A DNA stretch of 5,326 bases from an uncultured Pseudodesulfovibrio sp. (GTDB lineage: Bacteria; Desulfobacterota; Desulfovibrionia; Desulfovibrionales; Desulfovibrionaceae), in the NCBI GenBank assembly GCA_947259235.1, contig CAMYLL010000213.1, forward strand, positions 1-5,326, given 5' to 3'. Position numbers and translations under genes: made by a program. The notes beneath the pieces were generated by a model. The model searched no databases. It was given only the letters and a program-made list of their open reading frames with translations, and was not told where the DNA came from. Positions within the stretch are counted from its first letter, which is position 1; the number at the start of each line of letters is the position of its first letter. Below are positions 1 through 4,660 of the stretch, piece after piece.

Positions 1-1
1 C

Positions 2-451
2 TTTGCCGCACAAACGGTATTCACTGGTGATGCAAAAGTTGTAAACTATGCTGAAGACCTGTGGCAGGGCTTTATCTGTAATCTCCTTCTCGTCCAACAG
101 GACTTTATTGAGCAAAATCCAAACATTGTCCAGTTGCTTGTCCAAAGAGCTGTGCGTGCAGGGCTGTGGGCGAAATCAAACCCGCAACAGGCAGCAGAAA
201 TTGTTTCCCGATACTGGAATCAACCCCTGGAAATTGTAACATACGCTATGACCAAACCGGAAAACCGTATCCTCTACGATCAGTTTATTCCAAAAGCTGA
301 GGAAATGCAGAACATAGCCGATCTCATGGTAAAGTACGGCCTTATTGATCACAATGACATCTCCGGCCTTGTTGACGATCGCTTTGCCAGAAACGTATAT
401 GATCATCTCGTAGATTCAAAAGAAACAATCCTCCCGGAACTAACCCGGTAA
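2..451 (+). CDS. ABC transporter substrate-binding protein, SsuA/TauA/NMT1-like (C-terminal part, 5' truncated)
   Basis: The reading frame is open from base 2 and ends at TAA 449-451, giving the last 149 residues of a protein whose start lies upstream of the window. The segment LLVQQDFIEQNPNIVQ, then an aromatic-containing stretch with NPQQAAEIV, then a late helix with ADLMVKYGLI and a final DDRFARNVY, matches the C-terminal lobe of periplasmic binding proteins of the nitrate/sulfonate/taurine (NMT1/THI5-like) family. Such proteins capture a small solute in the periplasm and deliver it to an ABC permease. The ligand cannot be read from this part. A TTG at 134 could be called as a start, but homology-like sequence continues upstream of it in the same frame, so it is internal. 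The PilZ gene follows after 32 bases with no terminator seen between them, so co-transcription is possible. The frame assignment is firm; the family call is good but rests on a partial protein. Confidence 0.8.
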   Translation, partial: FAAQTVFTGDAKVVNYAEDLWQGFICNLLLVQQDFIEQNPNIVQLLVQRAVRAGLWAKSNPQQAAEIVSRYWNQPLEIVTYAMTKPENRILYDQFIPKAEEMQNIADLMVKYGLIDHNDISGLVDDRFARNVYDHLVDSKETILPELTR

Positions 452-483
452 TACTGACAAATCAGAATTGAACAGGAAAAGTC

Positions 484-903
484 ATGGTTAAACAAAGCCC
501 AGGTCCAGGACAGAGAAAATTTCCAAGAGTACCGAAAGAGGTAAGTCTCGCTATTAACCGCCTGGAATATCCCATGTCAAATACACCTGAAGAAACCGCG
601 GTTACTAAAAATATTGCCGAGCAGGGAGTATGTTTCACCTCATCTTCTCCTTATGCGGTAGGTACGGTTCTCAGCATGAAAATTGATCTGCAGGGATGGC
701 AGCTTTTTCTACAAACAGTCCTGTCCATTGTTGATGACGGAACCGACATTAAACCCCTCACTGCCGTTGGCCACGTAGTATGGTCAAAAGAACTGCCTGA
801 CAATTCGGGATATGAAATAGGAGTGGAATTTACAGACATTTTTGCAGACGACTATGAAGCCTTCAAGAAATACCTGCATATCATCCAGGAGAGTGTGAGA
901 TAA
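484..903 (+). CDS. PilZ-domain protein (c-di-GMP receptor family)
   Basis: This is a 139-residue stand-alone PilZ protein. An AGGA Shine-Dalgarno (474-477) lies 6 bases before the ATG. The N-terminal RxxxR motif is present (R11-KFP-R15), followed by a beta-barrel-like sequence. The second signature, normally (D/N)xSxxG, reads N43-I-A-E-Q-G48, with alanine in place of serine. The later strands VGHVVW (95-100) and YEIGVEF (110-116) are typical of the fold, and a C-terminal helix follows (about 121-137). PilZ proteins bind cyclic di-GMP and adjust motility, exopolysaccharide or other outputs through protein partners. With both arginines kept, binding is plausible, but the S-to-A change may alter affinity. 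No output domain is fused. Base composition matches the upstream gene rather than the element downstream, so this is part of the resident chromosome. Confidence 0.85.
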   Translation: MVKQSPGPGQRKFPRVPKEVSLAINRLEYPMSNTPEETAVTKNIAEQGVCFTSSSPYAVGTVLSMKIDLQGWQLFLQTVLSIVDDGTDIKPLTAVGHVVWSKELPDNSGYEIGVEFTDIFADDYEAFKKYLHIIQESVR

Positions 904-969
904 AATTCATGCGATACCGTTCACATGAGCATATGCACAGTTGACACTTTAATATTTGATAAAGAGTAC

Positions 970-998
970 TTGAAAAAAAAACAAGCGTACGGTTAAAT
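970..998 (+). promoter_or_regulatory. sigma-70-type promoter of tRNA-Arg
   Basis: TTGAAA (970-975) and TTAAAT (993-998) are separated by 17 bases and lie just upstream of the tRNA. A start near 1005 would leave a leader of about 20 bases before the mature tRNA at 1026. The -35 box matches consensus at five of six positions and the -10 at four of six. A better -35 (TTGACA, 941-946) exists upstream but has no convincing -10 at the right distance. Confidence 0.55.
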
Positions 999-1025
999 AC
1001 ACACCTCACCCAAGAACACCATTGT

Positions 1026-1102
1026 GGGCGGGTAGCTCAGCTGGATAGAGTGTTGGCCTCCGAAGCCAAAGGCCGTGGGTTCGAATCCCACCTCGCCCAC
1101 CA
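1026..1102 (+). tRNA. tRNA-Arg (anticodon CCG), CCA encoded
   Basis: A complete cloverleaf can be drawn. The acceptor stem is 1026-1032 with 1092-1098, including one G-T pair. The D arm starts at 1035. The anticodon stem is 1053-1057 with 1065-1069, and the loop CTCCGAA puts the anticodon CCG at 1060-1062, reading CGG arginine codons. The T stem is 1075-1079 with 1087-1091 around a TTCGAAT loop. The discriminator is A1099 and the CCA end (1100-1102) is encoded. The 3' half of tRNA genes is a favoured target of tyrosine recombinases. The mobile-element genes that follow make this the likely attachment site, with the tRNA kept intact. Confidence 0.97.
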
Positions 1103-1112
1103 AAAAATAAAG

Positions 1113-1153
1113 AAAATCCGAGGAGTTACAAGCTTCTCGGATTTTTTGTTTTT
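1113..1153 (+). terminator. Rho-independent terminator of tRNA-Arg
   Basis: The arms 1113-1125 and 1133-1145 form a 13-bp stem that includes one G-T pair, with a 7-base loop. The stem is followed by an uninterrupted T run and a second T run (to about 1154). It lies 10 bases after the CCA end, as expected for a tRNA unit. It may be the original chromosomal terminator or one brought in by the inserted element. Confidence 0.85.
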
Positions 1154-1183
1154 TCCCAAAATACCCCCTTTTTTGCCCCCTAT

Positions 1184-1297
1184 TGTCCCATGAGTGTCCC
1201 AAGAGTGTCCCACGTATCACCACGTGTTACCACGTAGAAACGATGGGTTGTCCCATATGTGTCCCAAGGCGTTGTCCCAAGTGTCCCATGTGTCCCA
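1184..1297. repeat. Cluster of eight TGTCCCA direct repeats
   Basis: TGTCCCA occurs at 1184, 1195, 1206, 1249, 1260, 1273, 1282 and 1291, all in the same orientation. The spacings are 11, 11, 43, 11, 13, 9 and 9, close to one helical turn, so most copies face the same side of the DNA. Such phased short repeats beside a tRNA attachment site fit arm-type sites of a tyrosine recombinase or sites for its directionality factor. Binding by another protein is equally possible. The copies are seen directly; the role is inferred. Confidence 0.7.
1211..1240. repeat. Three 10-bp CACGT blocks inside the TGTCCCA cluster
   Basis: Three consecutive 10-base units begin CACGT (1211, 1221, 1231): CACGTATCAC, CACGTGTTAC and CACGTAGAAA. 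They fill most of the 43-bp gap between the third and fourth TGTCCCA copies. The exact 10-bp period suggests a second protein bound in phase, such as an excision factor or a bending protein. No function can be proven from the sequence. Confidence 0.55.
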
Positions 1298-1314
1298 TTG
1301 AAGAGCGGTTTCAC

Positions 1315-1339
1315 AAAAAAAAGTTGCGCTGTCCGCAAC
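1315..1339 (-). terminator. Minus-strand Rho-independent terminator
   Basis: Read on the minus strand, GTTGCG (1339-1334) pairs perfectly with CGCAAC (1328-1323) around a 5-base loop and is followed at once by eight T residues (1322-1315). This is a compact classic terminator. It would stop transcripts coming leftwards from the gene-free region and so protect the repeat cluster and tRNA from them. No convincing protein gene lies upstream on that strand. Confidence 0.6.
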
Positions 1340-1625
1340 CACAGAGTATCTTTGAGTATTTTCCGCTGTACGGTTGTACCCGAGAGTAGACTGCCGCACA
1401 GGAACCGCCTCGTGGGATGATGCGGAATAGCTGGGCCCTTGTGGTCCTTGGACTTTAGGAACCTTGTGGCCGCCGATTCTTGACGGCCCCTTGCCTGACG
1501 CCGGTAGCCCGTTAGGCAAGTGAACGTTTGCGACACACACTTTTTTCACCGACGGCAATCCACCGGAATGCCATCGCCCCCCATCAGGCGCCACCCACGC
1601 TAGAGGTGCGCCCGCCCTATATAAA
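1315..1625 (-). ncRNA. Candidate structured non-coding RNA (minus strand), tentative
   Basis: The gene-free stretch is packed with hairpins that lead into the minus-strand terminator. The arms are 1587-1595 with 1605-1612 (8 bp, one bulge), 1551-1557 with 1569-1575 (7 bp), 1490-1500 with 1510-1520 (11 positions), and 1468-1474 with 1482-1488 (7 bp). Two of these (1551 and 1468) keep full pairing only if read from the minus strand, through G-U pairs; the 1490 stem favours the plus strand. An 8-bp direct repeat CCTTGTGG lies at 1437 and 1462. A very A+T-rich block (1618-1650) could hold a minus-strand promoter with a TATATA-like -10, but no good -35 is visible. I do not recognise an RNA family. 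Confidence 0.3.
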
Positions 1626-1801
1626 TTTCTTAAATATAAAGTAATTACGTTTTTTTTCGAAGCGAAAGCCTCCGTGTTATACCCTTCTGCTTCCCCCTCA
1701 GGAAAGCAGTCCATCACTTGATACCCATACCAGCCACCGTATCCACCGTTATCCTATTTCCCTCAAATAAGAATTCATTTGTCTCTGTTTTTTAGCATCC
1801 C

Positions 1802-1885
1802 GCAGGTTGGGTTAGCGAAGCGTAACCCAACACAATGGTGCCGGAATGTTGGGTTACGGCCAAATAACGGCCTACCCCAACCTAC
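1802..1885. repeat. Pair of REP-type palindromes in inverted orientation (BIME-like)
   Basis: The first unit (1802-1832) has a perfect 9-bp stem, GTTGGGTTA (1806-1814) with TAACCCAAC (1823-1831), and an 8-base loop. The second (1847-1885) is the same kind of unit on the other strand: GTTGGG (1848-1853) pairs with CCCAAC (1876-1881) and GGCC (1858-1861) with GGCC (1869-1872). Both share the pattern G(C/T)AGGTTGGG(T/G)TAG at one end and CGTAACCCAACA at the other, and the two point at each other across 14 bases. Repeats with a GTAGGTTGGGTTA...TAACCCAAC pattern are, from general knowledge, scattered in many bacterial genomes. They resemble REP elements mobilised by RAYT transposases. No such transposase is in the window. 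A further 6-bp dyad (CCTACA-TAA-TGTAGG, 1881-1895) abuts the pair. Confidence 0.75.
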
Positions 1886-1945
1886 ATAATGTAGGAGTTA
1901 CAGCGTACCAGCTTGTTTCCCCTTTATTGAGCTACCGATCAGGAT

Positions 1946-2014
1946 GGTCGCGTTGTCATCCCCGCGACCCTACTGCCGGCTCGCCTCGGAGAGTCGGTTT
2001 CTCCAATCGGAGGA
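1946..2014 (+). promoter_or_regulatory. Structured leader of the regulator-helicase-initiator operon
   Basis: A perfect 7-bp inverted repeat, GGTCGCG (1946-1952) with CGCGACC (1963-1969), has a 10-base spacer and could be an operator or hairpin. Nearer the gene, TCTCC (2000-2004) can pair with GGAGA (1988-1992). Its CTCC part (2001-2004) can instead pair with the Shine-Dalgarno GGAG (2009-2012). The two pairings exclude each other and could set how open the ribosome site is. No clear sigma-70 promoter was found between the REP pair and the gene, so the start of transcription is not placed. Confidence 0.4.
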
Positions 2015-2019
2015 AAAAC

Positions 2020-2316
2020 ATGAAAAGACAACAAGTGAAACATTTGGTCACGGTGCAGGAAGCAGCAGAGATGACATCGATGTCGATCGGATGGTGGCGC
2101 GGCGCCCTTGCCGGCCGCAAGCCGATGCCCCCTGTCCGAATTATTCGTATCGGCCGGGTCGTGAGGCTGCATTATGGAGATTTGGTGGCCTGGATTGATG
2201 GCGGAGCCGCACCACCACCCGCACCCCGCCGCCCTGGAAGGCCTACAAAAGCCGAGCAGATGGCCAGGAAACGAGATGCAGCGCGACAGTCCAATGTGGC
2301 CGAGGAGCAGCTATGA
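2020..2316 (+). CDS. AlpA/MerR-type helix-turn-helix DNA-binding protein
   Basis: This is a 98-residue protein. I chose the ATG at 2020 because GGAGGA (2009-2014) sits 5 bases before it; the frame is open further upstream but without a ribosome site and across the REP repeats. Residues 10-33 (VTVQEAAEMTSMSIGWWRGA...) form a helix-turn-helix of the AlpA/excisionase type. Residues 38-59 supply the strand-turn-strand wing ending in DLVAWI. The C-terminal 35 residues are proline- and arginine-rich, with an AT-hook-like RRPGRPTK (70-77), then a charged helix. AlpA-like proteins act as excisionases or as activators or repressors in mobile elements. Its stop overlaps the helicase start (ATGA), so it is the first gene of a translationally coupled operon. 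By position it matches the small repressor F of the RSF1010 repF-repA-repC operon. A role as operon regulator, excision factor, or both, is inferred. Confidence 0.8.
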   Translation: MKRQQVKHLVTVQEAAEMTSMSIGWWRGALAGRKPMPPVRIIRIGRVVRLHYGDLVAWIDGGAAPPPAPRRPGRPTKAEQMARKRDAARQSNVAEEQL

Positions 2317-3647
2317 CGACTCGACTCCCACCTCACAACCTGGAGGCCGAGCAATGCGTCCTGGGTTCCATCCTCCTGCAAGATGGCACGCTCGTCAAGG
2401 TCATCGAGTTGCTCTCGCCCGACGATTTCTACCGCGACGCCCACCAGGAGATCTATGCCGCCCTTCTGGCTCTGCTCGAAAAGAACGAGCCACAGGATCT
2501 CATCACCGTCACCAATCTGCTCAAGGAGCGGAGCAAACTGGAGCGGGCGGGCGGGCCCGCTTATCTCGCGGGGCTCACCGATATCGTGCCGTTCGCCTCC
2601 CGCATCATCCATTACGCCCGCATTATTCAAGAGAAGGCGGTCCTTCGCCGCCTCATCCGGACCACCAGCGAAATCACCTCTCGCTGCTACGAGGGTCATG
2701 ATGATTTCGAAAAGTTGGTGGAGGATACCCGCCGGGTCTGCGATGTCGTTTCGTCACCCGCCGGCCTGCCGGAGAAAGTCGATCTGGCGGCGGCCTTTTC
2801 GGGCCCACCGCCAGAGTTGGACTGGGTCTGGCCCGGGTTCCTCGCCGGGACCGTTGGCGTCCTGGTTGCTGCTGGCGGTACGGGCAAGAGCTACTGGGCG
2901 CTCCAGGCCGCCATGGCCGTGGCCGACGGCGGAAGAAATAGCGACCTGCTGGGGCTTGCTCCTTCACATGCAGGTCGGGTGATCTACCTGACCGCCGAGG
3001 ATCCGGAACCGGTGCTCGTCGGACGCGTCCAGGCGCTGGCGCAATTTTTAGCGGCTCAAGCGCGGGATGCTATTGCCGAGCATCTTGTGCTGATGCCACT
3101 GGCAGGCCGCCGGCTGGACGTCATCGCTGACAAAGGCCGGTTAGCAGCCTTATGCGCCGGGGCGCGGCTTGTCATCCTTGACACCATCAGCCGGTTCCAT
3201 ACCCTCGCCGAAAACGACAACGGCGACATGGCCAGGCTGGTTGCGGAACTGGAGCATTTGGCCACTGCTACCGGAGCCGCGGTGCTCTATCTCCACCACG
3301 TGGACAAGTCTTCGTCCCGCAACGGCGTGGCAGACCAACAGCAGGCAGCCCGTGGGGCATCGGCCCTGGTGGACAACGCCAGATGGGGCGGCTATCTCTG
3401 CCGGATGTCGGCGGCCGAGTCAGCGCGGCTTGCCGATGCCGGTCGATCCATCAGCCCTGAGCGGCGAGGCTATTATTTGCGATTCGGCGTGAACAAACAA
3501 AATTACGGCATCCTGCCGCCTGAGCGCTGGTATGAGCGCCGGGAGGGCGGTGTGCTGCGGCCAGTGGCGCTGGCCCCGATTGCGGCGAGTCGCAACGCGC
3601 CGGTAGTTCCCTTACGCAATAAGACGGGAGGAGACGATGACTGGTGA
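2313..3647 (+). CDS. Replicative helicase: DnaB N-terminal domain fused to RepA-type (IncQ-like) ATPase domain
   Basis: The protein has 444 residues. GAGGAG (2302-2307) precedes the ATG, which overlaps the upstream stop as ATGA. Residues 5-115 follow the DnaB N-terminal domain closely, from PPHNLEAEQCVLGSILL through FYRDAHQEIYAALL to YARIIQEKAVLRRLI. After a linker, residues 170-400 are not a DnaB C-terminal domain but a RepA/AAA_25-type RecA-fold ATPase. Walker A is AAGGTGKS (186-193, K192) and YLTAEDP carries the likely catalytic E229. Walker B is RLVILDT (D290), LYLHHVDKSS (326-334) carries the sensor histidines, and RGASALVDNARW (347-358) resembles the arginine-finger region of RSF1010 RepA. 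That protein forms hexameric 5'-3' helicase rings at the IncQ origin. In DnaB the N-terminal domain builds the collar and helps bind primase DnaG. I infer an element-encoded replicative helicase. The next gene starts 11 bases inside this one. Pipelines may label it simply DnaB. Confidence 0.85.
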   Translation: MTTRLPPHNLEAEQCVLGSILLQDGTLVKVIELLSPDDFYRDAHQEIYAALLALLEKNEPQDLITVTNLLKERSKLERAGGPAYLAGLTDIVPFASRIIHYARIIQEKAVLRRLIRTTSEITSRCYEGHDDFEKLVEDTRRVCDVVSSPAGLPEKVDLAAAFSGPPPELDWVWPGFLAGTVGVLVAAGGTGKSYWALQAAMAVADGGRNSDLLGLAPSHAGRVIYLTAEDPEPVLVGRVQALAQFLAAQARDAIAEHLVLMPLAGRRLDVIADKGRLAALCAGARLVILDTISRFHTLAENDNGDMARLVAELEHLATATGAAVLYLHHVDKSSSRNGVADQQQAARGASALVDNARWGGYLCRMSAAESARLADAGRSISPERRGYYLRFGVNKQNYGILPPERWYERREGGVLRPVALAPIAASRNAPVVPLRNKTGGDDDW

Positions 3648-4497
3648 ACGCGTGACACCTACGACTACCGCGACCCCAGCCCGGGTTCGGCTGTTCCAGC
3701 CGACCCAACGGCCCCGGGTAACGGCCGGCGAGTGGATCCAGACCTCCTGGGGACGATGCCGAGTGGTGGGCCGGTTGGGCCAGCGGCACGCCGATCTTCT
3801 GGAGGCGATGCTCTTCGTCGCCGAGCGCAGCCGTGAGACTGATGATGGAGCGATCGAACTGCTGGTAGACCCGGCCCGGGTGCGTCGCACCATGTCCGAC
3901 CGTCGGCACTCGCTGGGGAGGATACGTGAGTGGCTGCGCGAACTGCGCTCGGCCACCATCGAGATCGAGTCCCCTCATCTGCCGGCTGAAGAGCGCCTCC
4001 TCGGCGGGTTGATCGATCACGTCGAGCCGTCGCCGATGACGCGCCACAATCCCCTTTCCGGCGGCGAGCGCCACCTGTGGCGGGTACGTCTGGGCAAACC
4101 CCTGGTGGAGCTGCTGAAGCGGGATCTGCTCCTCTGGTACGATCCAGCGCCGCTCGCCCGGCTGCGGTATGGGATCAGCCAGGCGGTGGCCAGGCACGTA
4201 CTGACCCACAGCCGGCCTCCGGATAAAGGCTGGAAGCTTGACGGGCTTATCAAGGTTGTCTGTGGTGTCTTGGCTTCACAGGCGATGAGGGATGCCCGCC
4301 GGCGCATCCGGAAGGATGAAAATGGGCTGTCAGCGGCAGGAGTCGTCCTCGACGGTGAGAGGGTGAACGTGGCACACCGGCCCGATGGCGTGGCATACCG
4401 GCCCGGGAGCGTGGCACACAGGCCCGGCGCGTGGCACAGCGGCCCGATGAGAACAGGTATTTCAGATATATCAGAAGCGGTCCGCCCGCGCACCTGA
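3637..4497 (+). CDS. Winged-helix-type plasmid replication initiator (RepC/TrfA-like)
   Basis: The protein has 286 residues. GGAGG (3627-3631) lies 5 bases before the ATG, and the gene overlaps the helicase by 11 bases. After a basic, proline-rich start, residues 47-60 (LGQRHADLLEAMLF) and 76-112 (a DPARVRR motif, then a long helix SLGRIREWLRELRSATIEIE) look like a first winged-helix domain. Residues 147-212 (WRVRLGKPLVELLKRD..., then LLWYDPAPLARLRYGISQ... and a final helix) match the pattern of a second winged helix as in RepC/TrfA/RepA-type initiators, with helical ARHVLTHSRPPDKGW between. Placement directly after a RepA-type helicase supports a RepC-like role: binding iterons and loading the helicase. 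The last 45 residues are repetitive (VAHRPDG, VAYRPGS, VAHRPGA, then WHSGP) because iteron-like DNA is embedded there. The match is by pattern, not by strong identity. Confidence 0.7.
   Translation: MTGERVTPTTTATPARVRLFQPTQRPRVTAGEWIQTSWGRCRVVGRLGQRHADLLEAMLFVAERSRETDDGAIELLVDPARVRRTMSDRRHSLGRIREWLRELRSATIEIESPHLPAEERLLGGLIDHVEPSPMTRHNPLSGGERHLWRVRLGKPLVELLKRDLLLWYDPAPLARLRYGISQAVARHVLTHSRPPDKGWKLDGLIKVVCGVLASQAMRDARRRIRKDENGLSAAGVVLDGERVNVAHRPDGVAYRPGSVAHRPGAWHSGPMRTGISDISEAVRPRT
4369..4451. repeat. Four iteron-like direct repeats inside the initiator gene
   Basis: Four head-to-tail copies start at 4369, 4390, 4411 and 4431, with periods of 21, 21 and 20. The consensus is GTGGCA(C/T)A then (C/A/G)(C/A)GGCCCG and a variable purine-rich end. 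The last period is one base short, so the fourth copy is read in another frame and the encoded peptide changes from VAHRPG to WHSGP. The DNA motif is kept all the same. This argues for selection on the DNA rather than on the protein. Iterons of 20-22 bp bound by the initiator are the rule in IncQ and many theta plasmids. Confidence 0.75.
4457..4476. other. A+T-rich palindromic patch, possible unwinding site
   Basis: A short A+T-rich stretch sits between the iteron-like repeats and the large hairpin. It contains the perfect 8-bp palindrome GATATATC (4465-4472), flanked by TTC and GAA with one base between on each side. In iteron origins such a patch beside the initiator sites is where strands first open. 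The role here is inferred from position. Confidence 0.4.
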
Positions 4498-4518
4498 TGA
4501 CGCGGGCGGACCGCCTGA
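4471..4518. repeat. Perfect 14-bp inverted repeat at the end of the initiator gene
   Basis: GCGGTCCGCCCGCG (4477-4490) and its exact complement (4501-4514) flank a 10-base loop that contains the stop codon TGA (4495-4497). Outside the stem, TCAG (4471-4474) can also pair with CTGA (4515-4518) past a two-base AA bulge, giving 18 bp in all. No T run follows, so it is not a typical intrinsic terminator, though it could slow transcription or protect the mRNA end. By position, next to the iteron-like repeats, it recalls the single-strand initiation hairpins of IncQ origins. Confidence 0.8.
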
Positions 4519-4660
4519 AGGATCGGAGACGCCATGCGCTGAGTTGATCCAGCGGAAATAAGATATGAAAGTGGTCCAGGGGGGCTTGACAGGCTCCCCG
4601 GGCAGGTAGGTCGGCCAGGTCCTTTCATTTTCTCAAGAAAATCTACCAAGAGGAGGTCAC
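4498..4660 (+). promoter_or_regulatory. Initiator-integrase gap with an operator-like dyad
   Basis: The 163-bp gap contains ATTTTCT (4627-4633), CA, then AGAAAAT (4636-4642), a perfect 7-bp dyad that stands out from the G+C-rich surroundings. It lies 18 bases before the integrase start and just ahead of the strong AGGAGGT ribosome site (4650-4656). It could be an operator for the AlpA-like protein or a short mRNA hairpin. A TTGACA at 4586-4591 has no credible -10 at 16-18 bases, so no promoter is claimed. A weak G+C-rich hairpin (about 4579-4599) also lies here. Confidence 0.45.

Larger units (their letters stand above)
1026..1300. other. Probable left attachment end (attL) of an integrative element
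   Basis: Four observations point to an insertion boundary here. There is an intact tRNA gene; a repeat cluster follows within 90 bases; G+C content rises; and the next genes are an AlpA-like factor, replication genes and a tyrosine recombinase. The exact core cannot be placed because the matching copy (attR) is not in the window: I found no second copy of the tRNA 3' sequence. The call is an inference from layout. Confidence 0.5.
1300..2019. other. Gene-poor region between repeat cluster and replication operon
   Basis: No convincing protein gene is present on either strand over about 720 bases. Open frames on the minus strand lack a credible ribosome site, run into the short tandem repeats and show no recognisable domain. 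The region holds the minus-strand hairpin cluster and terminator (1315-1620), an A+T-rich patch (1616-1660), a low-complexity stretch (1690-1800), a REP-type palindrome pair (1802-1885) and the structured leader of the operon (1946-2013). Confidence 0.6.
4369..4518. other. Putative replication origin (oriV-like) overlapping the initiator 3' end
   Basis: Within 150 bp lie four iteron-like repeats, an A+T-rich palindrome and a very strong G+C-rich hairpin, directly after the helicase and initiator genes. The order iterons, A+T-rich region, inverted repeat is that of a small theta or strand-displacement origin such as that of RSF1010. The origin call is an inference. No DnaA box was recognised. 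Confidence 0.5.

Noticed and set aside
993..1223. Minus-strand frame of 76 residues across the tRNA gene
   Set aside because: It is antisense to tRNA-Arg. The peptide GEVGFEPTAFGFGG is a well-known false protein produced by translating tRNA genes backwards, and the rest reads through the TGTCCCA repeats.
1184..1297. TGTCCCA array as a CRISPR
   Set aside because: The repeats are 7 bp with 2-6-bp gaps and one longer gap. CRISPR repeats are about 23-47 bp with spacers of similar size.
1490..1520. GTTAGGC with an inverted partner, resembling an integron attC site
   Set aside because: The two arms are only 9 bases apart and the partner is GCCTGAC rather than GCCTAAC. The layout lacks the inner boxes and length of a real attC, so it is treated as a simple hairpin.
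1217..1717. Minus-strand frame of 166 residues in the gene-free region
   Set aside because: There is no ribosome site at its start. It crosses strong hairpins and a terminator, its end is translated repeat (WDTWDTWDN), and no domain is recognisable.
2383..2982. Second long plus-strand frame inside the helicase gene
   Set aside because: It is a shadow of the helicase in another frame, low in complexity and serine/arginine-rich, a common artefact in G+C-rich DNA. The helicase frame carries clear domains.
4586..4615. TTGACA as a -35 box for the integrase
   Set aside because: No -10-like hexamer occurs 16-18 bases downstream; the region is G+C-rich.
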